DNA from: Cutaneotrichosporon cavernicola
Lineage: Eukaryota > Basidiomycota > Tremellomycetes > Trichosporonales > Trichosporonaceae
Length of the DNA: 64,000 nucleotides
Direction of reading: 5' to 3'
Assembly: GCF_030864355.1 (NCBI RefSeq)
Contig: NC_083398.1
Span: forward strand, 1,364,001-1,428,000
Positions 22,294 to 34,294 of this stretch are shown here, in pieces; position 1 is the first letter of the stretch; the number at the start of each line of letters is the position of its first letter. Below the pieces are notes generated by a model. It saw only the letters and a list, made by a program, of their open reading frames with translations, ran no database searches and was not told the origin of the DNA. Made by a program: the position numbers and the translations under genes.

Positions 22294-25027
22294 ATGTCGA
22301 CGACCACCACTCCACCAGAGCCGCAGGCGCGCTCAAGCTCGATGCCCTCCCCTATCCACCATCTACTGAAGAGTTACACTTCGTCACACCCGCTCCGTTC
22401 GCCGTCACCATTACCTGCGAACGCCCGCGTCGATCCACAGCGCCCCCAGCGCACAGCGCCACCCTCCAGTTCGTCCCCACTCATGTGGACGTTGGGGGTA
22501 TGGATAGCGTTTATCCAGTTTGCGTTGGCCAAGGGTCTGCACATCGTGTGGAGCCTGCTCAAGCATCTCGTCGTCGGACCACACCGCAAGAGCTGGGGAT
22601 ACCGCATGACGTTTGTGAGTCGGTCCTGGCGGACCTTGGTGGCGAGCGGTGGTGGAGACCGGCCACGGAGAGGAGCCGTGAATGCACCGCAGTACCAGGA
22701 TTCCGGTCATCTGCTCTGAGAACGGTGTCACAAGGCAGGACACTCTTCCCACACCAGTTGCAGCGGAGCCTCCTGATATTTTGGCTGACACCAGATTGTC
22801 TCGTTCATGCGCAATGTTGCAAACTACACCGACTTTGCAGACATAGTACTTGTCCGCCGCCTGGTGTCTATCACCTACCTCATCCCCTTGCCAGCAGACG
22901 CGGTGGTCACACCGATCACCTTCCTCGTCCCGAAGCGGCGAGGTGAGGACGCATGCCGAGGGTTCTTCCGGTAAGTTCAAGCCGTGCTTACACCGGGAAA
23001 GGGACACATTGCCGGTCGTTGTGTGGCGTGCTGACCACAGCGACTGGGATTGGCAGGAGACGGGGACGCGCGAGCTCACGGGCGAGTGGGTTGTCAACAA
23101 CGACGTGTGGAAGCGGCTCAAGGCGGAGCGGCGTGCGAGGTGGAACGCCGAGATGCGGCGGAGAGCCCACTATCACGTCGGCCCTTCGCGGTTACGCCAC
23201 GACAGCATGAGCTCGGACACGTCGGAAAGCCGGTCGCCGCTCGGCCGCATTTTCTCGTCCCTTCCCACTCCAATCTATGGGCGTACCCCTGCGGTCGCAC
23301 CTCGCCCGTTACCTGGAGGCCCCGAGGCAATGGAGATGCCCGAGCCCGAGGTGGAAGGTGTTCCCCCGTCGAGGCGCGAGAGGGTTATCTACTATGTCCA
23401 TGGCGGCGCGTACTATGTCGGCAACGCGGCCACCCACCGCCTCATAACCATCGGCGTGAGCAAGGCCTGTAACGCCCGCGTCTTTGCTATCACGTACCGG
23501 CTCGCACCGGAGGCGGCGTTTCCTCTTCCACTCCACGACGTCCTCCACGGTTATCTCCGCTTACTGGCCCCTCCCTTGTCGATTCCTCCAGAGAACATTG
23601 TCGTGATGGGCGATTCGGCGGGTGGCGGTCTCTCCATCGCCCTGTGCTTGTACCTGCGCGACAACGGGTACCGGCTTCCCGCTGGCCTTGTGCTGATGTC
23701 GCCGTGGGTCGACTTGACCATGTCATGCGGTAGCTGGGACGAAAACGCGTACAGTGACGTCGTGCCGCGCCCAGACGCCGAGGACCACCTCAACCCAGTG
23801 GGGTGCTATCTGGGTCCAAAAGGTCTCCAGAGCCACCTCACGCACCCGTACGCGTCGCCACTCTTCGGCGATCTGCGTGGCCTGCCTCCGATGCTCATCC
23901 AGAGCGGTGAGGCCGAGGTTTTACGTGACGAGATCACACTCCTCGCACACAAGGCTACGCTTGCTGGCGTCCATGTAACTCACGAGCTGTATGAGGACAT
24001 GGTTCACGTCTTCCAGACGTTCACATGGCTGCCAGCTGCCAAGGCTGCTGTCAACAGCGTTGGGAGGTGGGTTCGCCAGACGCTCCCCCGCGTCGAGTGG
24101 GAGGCGACTCAGGTCGCGCTGTCCGTCGAGGCTGCTCAGACCCTTCTGGAGCGCGAGGTGCAAGCTGGCACCGACAGCGACGCGGAGCACCTTGACTCGG
24201 ACAACGACACCGATGGTGACGACACTCCGATCGCGGCGTCACCTGCTGGAAGAGGTACACTGCCGGTGTCGGCCTCGCTGGCCAGCATTGATGAGGAGCG
24301 TCCCTCTCGCCGCTCTTCCCGACGTCATCGCAAGGACGACTACGACAGAATGTCCAGAGATCACAGTACGCCGCGGCGGCAGAGGTCAGCCGCCAACTTT
24401 GCGCCCGATGTGTCCGTCATTCCGCTGGCAGTGCCCCGACAGCAACGTCCGACTGCGGCGTTCCCCCATCAACCCCACCTTGCGAACGAAACAGAATCTC
24501 CTCGCCCCCAACTTCACCGCGCGCACACTGCTGGCGTTGCCTCGAGCAGCAGCATCATCTCACCTCCAGCCCATCGCTCTACCTCCACCGCAACGCTGTC
24601 GCCGTCGCGCGAGGCCTCGTACTCCACCCTCGGTCGCACGCACTCGCAGTCGCACGTTCCACAAGCCACCCAGCATGCCGCTATCCGCCGCCGCCGCGCC
24701 ACCGCGAGCCTCAGCATGCACGTGAGCTCACCAGTTTCACCAACTGGGGCCTATGCGCCGGGTCCGATGCACCCAGCGTCTCCGCCTCCCCCGACTCCTC
24801 GGAGAAGGCTCCGGGCTCCGACCATCACGAGTTATCCCTCGACTCCAACAGCGCGTACGCGCACGACTTCCCATACAGACATCTTTGAGCTTGTCGACAG
24901 CTACAACGAGAGCGGCGCTGCAAATCCGACCGTTGTCTACGGTGCCGAGGGTGAGATCCGCAGCGTGGGCGTGCTGGGCGATGAGGAGGATGAGTGGGAA
25001 GTGCCAGAAGATGATGCCCAGAGGTAG
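22294..25027 (+). CDS. Membrane-anchored alpha/beta-hydrolase (HSL-type esterase/lipase) with disordered tail
   Basis: Three exons (22294-22614, 22795-22970, 23002-25027) give 840 residues. Residues 1-60 are Ser/Pro-rich; a hydrophobic segment at about 63-95 (MWTLGVWIAFIQFALAKGLH) should anchor it to the ER or lipid droplets. The hydrolase core carries the oxyanion motif VHGGAYYVG near residue 297, the nucleophile motif GDSAGGG near 369 and the His motif DMVHVFQ near 505: hormone-sensitive-lipase family, similar in layout to sterol deacetylase Say1-type enzymes. From about residue 560 to the end (some 280 residues) the protein is Ser/Pro/Arg-rich with an acidic patch and no recognisable fold, ending in an acidic segment (DEEDEWEVPEDDAQR). 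Substrate is unknown; ester hydrolysis of lipid or sterol esters is inferred from the family. Confidence 0.85.
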
Positions 25028-25298
25028 AGGACTAATTTAGTCGCGAGATTTCAGGAGGCGACACCATGATGTTTGTACCTGTACTTGGAACACCATAGTA
25101 ATGTTGTGCATATCACTCATGTCGAGCACGCCAGTCTCAGACTTGCGAGGTTGGGAGAAATACAACCAAGTGCGGGGTATAGTACAAGAGACATCTAGCT
25201 GGATCTAGGGAACGAGAATGAGCCGGTAAGCTCAGCCTTGACGGCCTCTGGTGACGAGTCACGAGTCGACGCGACGTTGCGCTCCGGACTCAATATTG

Positions 25299-27263
25299 CT
25301 ATTGCTTGGCCCTTTCTCGCGCGGCCCGCGGCGACGGCATGTGTGGGCTGGCCGTGAACACATCATCACCGCCCAGCGGCGAGAACCCGCCAGACGCAGC
25401 CCACACAGCTCCTTGGCGCTTGTATGCTGGACTGCGGGGCGAGAGCGGCTCTTGCGGAGCGCGGGCGTCGGCCGGTGGAGGCGTCTGGGGCCGTTGGGTC
25501 GGCGGTGCGAGTGCCGGTGGAGGCGTTTGGGGCCGTTGGGTCGGCGGCGAGAGTGCGGCCGGAGGACCGAGGACGCTATGGCCAAAGACCGCGCTAGAGC
25601 CAAAGACCGCGCTAGGGCCAAAGACCGAGTCGCGCGGGATGATGGGCTGGCTGTTCGGAGAGTGAGCCGGGATGCTGGGCTGGCTATTCGGAGACTGGGC
25701 CTGGGCCGCTCGGTAACTGCGCGGCGACGCAGGGGTAGCTGACTGCGAGACGGACCGCGGGCGAACACGATTAGGTGTCGCGTTTGGGAGGGTGATGAAT
25801 TGGAGTTTGCCGCTGGGGGCATTCGTATCGAGCGCGAGGGAGAGGTTGACCGAGCTGGCAAAGGGGGGAGCGTGTACGTTCTGGGCGCCGCTGGTTCCTG
25901 GGGCCAGGAGGACGGGTCCACCAGGTGCTGGGGCGCCAACGATCCCGTCGGCGTCCAGCGCTGTCAGGGATCGCCGGAGCACAACTTGCCAGCGTACCTC
26001 GTCGTCGTCGGCCGAGGGCAGACACTGCACGCTCACGACGTAGCCGGAGCGGTCGGGGGTGCGGGGCGCAGCGGGTGGCTGTGAGAGTGGCGCAGGGGAC
26101 GGCGAGGCCACCGCGGTAATGGGAGCGCGATGTTGCTGTGGAAATGTCGGAGTTATTGGCAAGCCGCCAATCCTTGGACTGACGGTCGGGGTGAGTGGTT
26201 CGTCGACCGACTCGCCTGACGCACTCGTCCCGCTGACGCTTGGGCTCACGTGTGAGCTGAGGCTCTCAGCGCGCGGCCGCCCGTCGACAACAGATGCGAG
26301 AGGCGCGTGGCGACGTCCGCTAGGTCTCCGTGCGAGCCACGCCGCTGTGTCCGATCGCCAAACGGTCGCCTCTGCTGGATCTGTCCTGGCAGTATCGGGT
26401 CTGACGGTTGGTGCTGCCGACTGTCCGCTATCGCCCTTGTCGCTGTAAGCTGAGCCGGACGACGGCGTCGATGGGCGCGACTCGCCGTAGTGGATTGGCC
26501 CGGTGCGTAGAGGCGGTGGAGGCGGTATGGGGGAGCGTGGAGGACGACGCGGCGGGCTCAGTGGAGTCGGATAACTGCCTGATGGCCCGGACGCGGGGAG
26601 GAGGAAAGGGTGATGATACATGACACTCGGCTCGCCCTTGATCAGAGGGTGGTCGGGCGACGGCCCGATGATGATTTCCGTGTCGTCGTGCGTCAACGTC
26701 GACACGCCGTCACTGTGGATTGAACGCATGGAGCGCATGGAGCGCACCGAGCCAAAGTTTGATGCGTTAGCACTCGCGCTGGGCACGGCCGATATCGAGC
26801 CCGCACTGCCTTGGCGCGAGTGCGACATCCGAGGACTGGTCGAGATGGACACGGATGCAATGTGCGCCAAGCCCCGAATCGACGGTGATGGGACGAGCTG
26901 CGGCGCATCGCTGTGCGCACTACTGCCGCTCAGTCGTCCTGCGCTCATTCGATCGAACGATCCCGACGCCGAATGACTGATCTGCCCATGGCCCTGTCCG
27001 CGCAACGCGCCGAACCACCCTTCGTCACGCTCTCCTCGGTCGCGCGGCTCGCGGATCGAGCGGGAGCCCTTACGGCGCAACAATCTGGCGGGGTTCAAAC
27101 GGCTCGGTGAAGGTACAGGCTCGCCGCCGCCAGATAGGGAGCGCCGCAGCTCATTGGGCGGCGGCGGTCCTGGCGGTTCAAGAGGTAACGGGTCAACGGC
27201 CACAGTTGCTGCAGTCGAGTTGGTGATGCCACCCTGCCCGCGGAACAGGGAGAGCGGCGCCAT
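25299..27263 (-). CDS. Large proline/serine-rich low-complexity protein
   Basis: A single 654-codon open frame from ATG at 27261-27263 to TAG at 25299-25301. A longer frame upstream begins with GTG and is not preferred. No family recognised. Features seen: a PPGPPPPNELRR stretch near the start, a basic patch (RLLRRKGSRSIREPRDRGER), repeated SMRSMRSIHS, many SP/TP sites typical of phosphorylated scaffolds, one more ordered block around residues 415-450 (GYVVSVQCLPSADDDEVRWQVVLRRSL) and two tandem copies of PPTQRPQTPPPA near 600. Convergent with the esterase gene (270 nt between stops). Coding is supported by the length of the frame and the protein-like composition; function unknown. Confidence 0.7.
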   Translation of the reverse strand: MAPLSLFRGQGGITNSTAATVAVDPLPLEPPGPPPPNELRRSLSGGGEPVPSPSRLNPARLLRRKGSRSIREPRDRGERDEGWFGALRGQGHGQISHSASGSFDRMSAGRLSGSSAHSDAPQLVPSPSIRGLAHIASVSISTSPRMSHSRQGSAGSISAVPSASANASNFGSVRSMRSMRSIHSDGVSTLTHDDTEIIIGPSPDHPLIKGEPSVMYHHPFLLPASGPSGSYPTPLSPPRRPPRSPIPPPPPLRTGPIHYGESRPSTPSSGSAYSDKGDSGQSAAPTVRPDTARTDPAEATVWRSDTAAWLARRPSGRRHAPLASVVDGRPRAESLSSHVSPSVSGTSASGESVDEPLTPTVSPRIGGLPITPTFPQQHRAPITAVASPSPAPLSQPPAAPRTPDRSGYVVSVQCLPSADDDEVRWQVVLRRSLTALDADGIVGAPAPGGPVLLAPGTSGAQNVHAPPFASSVNLSLALDTNAPSGKLQFITLPNATPNRVRPRSVSQSATPASPRSYRAAQAQSPNSQPSIPAHSPNSQPIIPRDSVFGPSAVFGSSAVFGHSVLGPPAALSPPTQRPQTPPPALAPPTQRPQTPPPADARAPQEPLSPRSPAYKRQGAVWAASGGFSPLGGDDVFTASPHMPSPRAARERAKQ

Positions 27264-28286
27264 CGGAGGCTCCGTCTCACGAGTATTCGAATTGGCGAGC
27301 ACGCAGCTTCAGAGTTGACTTGTCGAAACGTGGGTCCGTCCGATGGTCGAGTCAATGTCCGACGTCAGCGTGACGCGAATCACACCAGGTCCAGCCGTGG
27401 TGCGTGGTGCGCGATCACGCGCGACAGAGATCAGTACGTGGAAAAAGAGTGGGAGGGCATGGGTGTCGGTCAAAGTTGGCGACTTGGCGTCGTGGACTCG
27501 TGGCCGTGGAAACGGATTGGGAGAGGACACGAACACAGCATGCGAAGGAGCCGTCTGGGAGTGGACAGGCGACTGGGTTGATGGCCGTGGCGTGAGAAAG
27601 GGAGTGGATGGGAACGAGTGTGCGGAAGGAGCGTTTCGGATTGGGCGTTGTGGAGGGAGAGAGCTGCGGTTGGGTGGCGACAGATCTACCGCCTGATCTA
27701 GTCTACAAGTGGTCCAAATGGGATGCGGAGAACGTGGCATGCCCTCTCGGAAGCTGCCCAGCTGCTTCAGCGTGGATGAGTACAGTGGGGCTAGCTGGCG
27801 GAATGCGACGGTCACCAACTGGAACGTCAACATGAGCTTGCCTGTCACACATTGCCTCTTTGGGCAACTTGGATGGTACGACCCCTGCAACATGAGAGAA
27901 GGGATGCGGATGCCGGCAGGCATCGCAACCGCAACCCAGCAACGCAACCCCTCTTTCGGACGACGCGTCGTTGCAACTGCTTTTGCCGTTGCCCGGAGAG
28001 GATAAGATGACACTGCCATTATTTGTGATTTGTGGGCAAGGTAAGAACAGACGAGAGCCCCGCTTCCAAGTTGACACTCCCATTCCTTCGGTGCAACGAT
28101 ATGCTTCCCCACGACGCGACGACGCGTTATTTTTTCTGTTTCTGCTTAAGCAGCCGGCCGGACCTAGTCAGCCTCACGGACGACGTAACGGGCAATATCG
28201 GTAACAACATTTGTCTCACCACTGACCACAGGTCTAAAGTTCCCGATTGTTTATTTCTCCTGTCGAGGCGAGACAGGCGGACAGGT

Positions 28287-28440
28287 TTAAATGAGCGGCA
28301 CTCGGCAAGACACGCGGACAGAATTAAACAAGTGGCACTCGGTAAGACACGCAAGACACGCAAGACACGCAAGACACGCGATAGGATTAAACAAGTGGCA
28401 CTCGGTAAGACACGCGGACACCATTAAACAAGTGGCAAGA
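28287..28440. repeat. Tandem minisatellite, unit of about 36 nt
   Basis: Four partial to full copies of a unit built of TTAAACAAGTGGCACTCGG, TAAGACACGC and GGACA (copies start near 28287, 28323, 28386 and 28422). In the second copy the CAAGACACG sub-unit is itself amplified several times. The last copy is truncated. Confidence 0.85.
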
Positions 28441-30104
28441 ATGTGAGGCGTCAATCCAATCCCGCGTTGGAACAAAGGTCGATAACCCTCCGTTCTTCAT
28501 GGTCTCAAAGCTGTTGCGGCTAATATGTGGAATGGAAACTATGAATATGGATCTTATTTGGTACAGACGTTTTGAAACCCCAGTAAAATTAACGCCACAC
28601 ATCACTCAGGATTGTCGAGTGTGGCGGCGATCGCTTCGTCACCAGGCTTCGGAACTGACCAAGCTTCGATGACGCGTGCCTGTTTTCCATCGTACATACT
28701 ATCCGAGCTCAACTCAGATAATGGTTCTTGGCGATGTTTGGGTTGAGAGTATGCACTTTCGGGCGCACCTTGATCCGGGCGCCACAGGTCCCCCTCTCGC
28801 CTGAAACATTACCCTTGTACCTGGCCCGCAACTCTACGAGACAAAGACGTGCGGTCGTGTAACCCTGGGACATTGATGCACGATCGCGCTCACATCAGGC
28901 GCTTACATCAGCCTAACGCTCAACCCAGATTGCCCATGCCGAAGCGTACCGTAGCTCCATCGGCGTCCCAGCACCGACGGCGCCACATGGAACGCCACCT
29001 GGCAAAGTAATGTATGTAACGCTGCATCCGCACGCGAAGGATCGTCTAGTGCGAAGATCAGGAATCGGGAATGCAGGGGGGTTGATAGGCAACGAGAGCT
29101 GGAAGTGGAGTCGACGCCTCGGTCAGAGTTCTCCCCAAGATCATGAGACGGAGGCGTTCAGTGATGAAAAATCTGTATTACCACGAGGTTGGTTAGACCG
29201 CTCGTGAACACGTGTGTTGTGAACTGAAGGCAGTGAGGTCCACAATGCCACAGGCTCCTTTATTTTGCACAGCTATCCAGTCGCTGGTCTATTTTGCAGT
29301 GTTAATGGGGCACGGAAGAGCGGAAGATGGTCGGATATCGGAATAATCATGTCCCAGTGACACAAGACACCAGGTGCGCAAAGCTCGGCGGTGCAATGGC
29401 GTGGGAAGTTTGGTGAATACTGCAGTGAACCAGTCATCCAAGCCTAAGGGCGTGGACGTCGACATCACATGAACCCCGTGACCCACAGCTAGAGCCAAAA
29501 CCGTGAGAGAATTGAATACAGGGACGTACGAACCCTTGCTCCACCAGTCGGACACGAAGGCGGGCCCGAAATAATCGATCTGAGCCCCACTCCGAAAAGC
29601 TGGTTAAGCGGTCGCCATTGTTCATGTGACCTGGGTGAGACTATGGCGTAGCTCCATCGGCATGGCTTGTTCCTGTGCAAGGTATTCCAGGCAAGACGGT
29701 ATGCTCCATGACCAATCGTAACCATAACCAGCCCCATGCCCAAGAACATACCGCCATGCCGATAGCCAAGACTAGCCTTTGCTTCCGTCAGCCCCACGCT
29801 AACCTCTGCGTTTGCGTTTGCGTTTGCGTTTGTCATGTGAGAATGATTGCGACGCCGTGGTGTGCCAGAAGCAGAGGCGAGGCCCGCCTGAACGGGGACA
29901 TTAACGCAGTTTCAGACATTAAGATAGTTTCAGTGCGCCGTTGAGTGTATGTAGATTGATTGCATGGTTACATTCGTATGTAACGGTTCTTGCTACAAAG
30001 CGCTTTCCAAGGGCGCAATACGTGATGGTACAACTTGAAGAGATGTCTATATGCGATGTTCGATATGCAATGACCAAAAACCCAAGGAATCGTTTTGGAA
30101 GCAG

Positions 30105-30144
30105 TAACCCCCTAACCCCCTAACCCCCTAACCCCCTAACCCCC
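30105..30144. repeat. Interstitial telomeric array, five TAACCCCC units
   Basis: Five perfect consecutive TAACCCCC units (the complement of TTAGGGGG), followed directly by CATATATATAG. TTAGGGGG is the Cryptococcus telomere repeat. The array points C-rich strand 5' to 3', so the chromosome end it would have capped lay to its left. It is 100 nt from the 3' end of the kinase gene, so it is internal DNA, not a chromosome end. Confidence 0.9.
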
Positions 30145-30158
30145 ATATATATAGCAGA

Positions 30159-30210
30159 CAGATGTGTGATGCACCCACAGATGTGTGATGCACCCCCCCC
30201 CCCCCCCCCG
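30159..30210. repeat. Duplicated 19-mer followed by an 18-C homopolymer
   Basis: CAGATGTGTGATGCACC occurs twice in tandem (30159 and 30178); the second copy runs into a run of 18 C at 30193-30210 and then GGGG. Expansion of the terminal C run during replication is the simplest explanation; assembly length of the C run should not be trusted. Confidence 0.8.
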
Positions 30211-30243
30211 GGGAGTACGGACAAGAGAATCCCAGAAACCTTC

Positions 30244-31572
30244 TCAGTACTGGAGGTATGCAGCCGGCACCGTATGCACACACTGCGAGAGGTAGCCAGA
30301 GAGGCTGCCTCCCTTGGTCGCGACACGGGGAGCAGCGTAACCAAGATTGGTGTCGGGGCTGGGTGTGCAGGGGTACGGGCCCTCGCTCGAGCCAGAGGAG
30401 GAGCGTTGGGGCAGGGGCGACGAGCAGTCGACGTGGAGAGGCGGAAGGTCGTTGTCCTGGCCGAACAATTCGGCGTCGTCGAAGACGAAGGATTCAGGTT
30501 CGTAGAACGATTCAAAGTATTCCTCCGCATACTGGGGAGGGGTGACCAATGGAGGCGAGATGGGCGAGAACGCCGTGTGGATGACAGGACGCGCTGGGAT
30601 CTTGGGGCGCTGGACATCCTCGGTAAACGAAGCAATGTTGTTGACGAGCACACGCAGGTGCTCGAGGGAAATGCGCTCCTCCGGCTTGGGCGTAAAGATT
30701 CTAGTGAGAATGTCTAAACATTCGTGCGAAATGGGGAGAATGCGACGGAGGAAAGCAGGGTCGGCGAGGAAAGCGGTAAAGGACTCGTCGGTCGGCGACG
30801 CGCAGCGCCATGGGTTGCGACCACAGACGAGGTTCACGAGGATGACACCGAGCGACCAGACATCTGCTGTCTGGGTCGTGTAGCACCTTGCGTTGTCCCA
30901 CTCTCCAAGACACTCTGGCGCAATGTAGAAAGTGCTCCCACATCCAAACTCGGTAGACGATAGGTCACGAGTGGCGAGGCCAAAGTCAACAATGCGTACA
31001 ACAGTGCCGTCATTGGAGCAGACAATGTTCTCGGGCTTGACATCGCGATGAGCGATGCCCAGCATGTGGAGGTGCTCAACACCGTCGAGGATTTGAATGA
31101 AGACCTTCTTGATCAAGAGGTCGTCACCAGCATACTGATGTCGTCAGCGAAATCATCTCAGGAAAACATGTCGATCGGGTCTGTGCGTCCCGGGTGGGGA
31201 CGCCTCACGACGACTGGGGAGGTGACTCACGCGATGCTTCTCTGTGATCATGGCGAAGAGGTCACCTTCGTCTCCATAGTCCATGACAACATAGATCCCA
31301 TCAGGCTCCCTAACAATGCGGTCCATGTGAATGATGGAGGGGTGATTGCGGGCAGCCCAATGTAATTGGGTCTCGCGTTGTTGGAAGCGAAGTTGCCTCT
31401 CATCAATGCCATGGCGACGCAGCTGCTTGACTGCGCGCTTCAGAGGAGGCTGGTAGCGGTAGTCGACAGCTGAGAAGACAACACCGTAAGCGCCGTTGCC
31501 GATTACGGAATCAAGGTGGATGTAGCCTTCGTCGATATAGCGCGGGCGGTGGATCGAGCAGCTTGCAGTCAT
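30244..31572 (-). CDS. Ran1/Pat1-like serine/threonine protein kinase
   Basis: Two exons (31231-31572 and 30244-31134, intron 96 nt) give 410 residues. Complete kinase core: glycine loop IGNGAYGVVFSA near residue 24, lysine in RAVKQLRRHG, catalytic loop IAHRDVKPENIVCSNDG near 142, DFGLATRDLSSTEFGCGS, then APECLGEW. The CSNDG and STEFGCGS..Y.APE signatures are typical of the fungal Ran1/Vhs1/Sks1 group, which links nutrient state to meiosis, glucose response or cell cycle. The C-terminal 110 residues form a Pro/Ser-rich tail (SPISPPLVTPPQYAEEYFE). Which pathway it serves here is unknown. The telomere-like array and C tract begin about 35 nt past its stop codon, so its 3' UTR must cross or end before them. 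Confidence 0.9.
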
Positions 31573-32033
31573 GGCGATGTTGGGGCAAGTATTTCAAGGG
31601 AACAAGTAGTGCTGCAAGCAGTGGGGTCGTACTAGCGTCGGATGACGATAGAGTATTGGACAAGGTAGCTATGGCCTGTGGCGGCGGGCGTGGCAGTCAA
31701 GTGCGGGGTCGTCAAGTCGATAACGTTCAAGGACAAGTCGCTAACCGTTGTATTAAGAAACGTCTAGGAGAAAGAGAAGATGAAGATGATGGAGTATATG
31801 CACAAAGATGGTAAGGGGATGTGGTAGCGGTAACGGGCAGTCGCGAGCCCAGGTGGTGTTTAGGATCGACTACAGGAAGGATGGAGATGGAGGTTCTTGA
31901 TGGCGTCGCGCCGTGCCGTTTTTGACCAGAAGCTCAAACTGCGGGTTGTGATATTCATGGCTGTACGGTTTGTCAGGCTGGCAGTTGCGTGGCCTGCTGA
32001 TCCTGCTGATGGCGGCGGCTGCGGAGGTGGCCA

Positions 32034-32034
<1 letters not shown>

Positions 32035-32070
<36 letters not shown>
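32035..32070. repeat. (GCAGGA)6 microsatellite
   Basis: Six perfect GCAGGA hexamers, reading as alternating Ser-Cys in one minus frame. Lies 460-500 nt upstream of the kinase start, so it may be within its leader or promoter. Confidence 0.9.
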
Positions 32071-32071
<1 letters not shown>

Positions 32072-34294
32072 AGGAGCATGAGGGGGGAAGTGTGCACGTC
32101 AGAACAAGAGACGCAGTCGTTCCTGAGGTTTCCCGCGCTAGACAGCAGAGGCGGAGCAGTAGAAGGCATGTAATACCAGGGTGAGATGGCGGCTCTCATC
32201 AAGCGCAGGTTTACGTGCCGACACTGATACCCCTGACCTAGATCCGTGGTCAGGGAGGCAAACCGCTCCCGCTGAAGAGTGCTTGCGACGCCTGAGTAGT
32301 TAGTACGTATGACATTGTGGCATCTTTTTGGATTGACCATCGGTCGGCTCATGCTCTCTTGAATCAGGGTAAAATTAAAAGCCCACCAAGTCGGACTGTG
32401 ATATAACCTCTCCATCGTTGCCAACGTGAGTCACATCATAGACACCCAAAATTACCGTATGAGGCAAAGGTCGACATGATGTATTCAGTTCTACGCCACT
32501 ACAGGAACGTCTGAATCACGTTTTGGCTACACTTTGCTTTGTGCGCCTCCCGGGGTGGTCTCAACCTCAAACGCCACATGCTAAAATGACGTTCCCAATA
32601 GGGCAATAGCGGTAAATCCATGGCACCGCTCAAGATGCGGAACAGCAACCTCCCAACATCACTTCAGGGCCACCCACTCTGACGATCTGGTCTCCTCCTT
32701 ACCTTAGGGGCCGTAAAAGGGTTTGCTAGCCTCTTTCTTAATGTGCCAATTGTGAAAATTCCACTTTGCCCATTCCAACCAACTGGTCGATTTGAACCGT
32801 TCGGGACTGGGCCCCGGCCAAGTTGAAACTCAAAATCCCGAGCTTGGCCAAGCTATTCAACTTTCTGGGCAGGGCTTTGGATTTCTATCTGTTGCCCCAA
32901 CCAATTCAATGCCTTAAACCTTATGATCGCGGCTCCACACCACCTACCATCAGCGCCGCAGGGCTAAATCCAAATGAAGCGGAAGCTATCCATACAACCG
33001 CCACGATACAGCCACGATACCCCATTACCTTGTTCCTGACATTGGTCTGCTGTCTGGGTGGCGGTGGTGGCTGTTCCTTCAAGAGGCAGCAGGCACAGCT
33101 CGTGGCCAGAGAAAAACGCGTTTCAAGCTACAGGCTTTTCCGTCTTTCACCCTCTGCCTTCAGGTCCCTTTCCGCCCCTACCGTACGCCATCAATCAACC
33201 TCTGTTGCCCTCTGGATCTCCCTCTGGATTTCCTCGCCTCCGAGATTAATACAGGGCAGTAACCTTCGATCGCAAGCAGACTGTAAATATCTCATCCAGG
33301 CCAAACCAATCCCGGTGGCTGCTATTTCACCTGACAACCTTGAATTGAGCTTGAAGAACAATATCAAAATGCTGACGGCTATTTCGAGGCACGTCCATCA
33401 CGTTCCATGGCCCTAACTTCCAGAGCTGTGCTCTGATGCCACCGTTAAAGGAACCAAGTACTACGTGGCGCACTCTGTGCCCATAAAATGGGCCTCCCCT
33501 GACACTTTGGGATCGCTCATGTTCGAGCGAGTATCTCGGTGGCGCGCAAATACGATACCATACAACCCCCTTGTTTGTGCCGTACCTCTACCGTTGAATG
33601 CTAGCCCCCAGTTCTGACATGCGCGCTTTCCGGAACCAACGACCTGCCATCTGCCTCTGGTCTGGAAACATCTAGGGTTGAGCTTCCGTTGTGGCTGATG
33701 CATTGTTTGATTCACCGGATGGGACAAGTTGACATCTGCTCGGCTCTCGGCAACCTTGTCATGTTGGCCGACAATGACCACTCTTGTGACACAAGCCACA
33801 CCAAGTGGGCCACAACATCTGGCGGGGCTCAGGATCGCTCAGGTGCACTGCATATATCCGCAGCATGGTGAATTGCACACGGCCGCCACGCAAGCTTATC
33901 AGTGTTGCCCCACGACCGTATAACAAGAGTATGTCGCTGCCCTGTGGTTCCTATGGTTGCAGAGTTCGGTTGATCTAGGTCCAGAGCCACTTCCCTGGTG
34001 GCGCCCGAATTCTCTCGGGAATGGCAACCCAAACCAAGCACTGTGCTTTTGTGTGTTCATATTACACTCTTCGAGCTCCCCGCAAACGTTGTGGAGAGTA
34101 CGACGAACCCATGGCATGCTCCAGCAGGCTGTTCGCTCGTACCTTTACGACTCTGGAGTTCAAGCGGGCTTGCATTGTGGATACAAATGCGGACCTGGAC
34201 CCCAAGTCGGAAGATGCGTATGCTCTCTCAAATTAATGCAGTAGTACGCCACCTGATGAACTGAACCGCCACTTCGGGGGGCCCAGAGAGTTGA

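Larger units (their letters stand above)
27264..30243. other. Gene-poor region with tandem repeats and telomere-like array
   Basis: Almost 3 kb between two minus-strand genes. A minus frame over 27309-28112 abuts the low-complexity gene but lacks any family signal and may be its 5' leader. The tract 28287-28440 is a tandem repeat; GCGTTT units lie at about 29808-29835; five telomere-like units lie at 30105-30144; duplicated 19-mers and an 18-C run lie at 30159-30210. No supported protein gene. Confidence 0.65.

Noticed and set aside
27309..28112. 267-residue open frame on the minus strand
   Set aside because: No family features, begins without a convincing context and sits directly upstream of a same-strand gene; probably leader sequence.
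31870..32424. 184-residue frame with a Ser-Cys repeat upstream of the kinase
   Set aside because: The repeat is a GCAGGA microsatellite and the rest shows no coding features.
32823..33416. 197-residue open frame on the plus strand
   Set aside because: Composition is not protein-like, no motif, no splice-linked partner exons.
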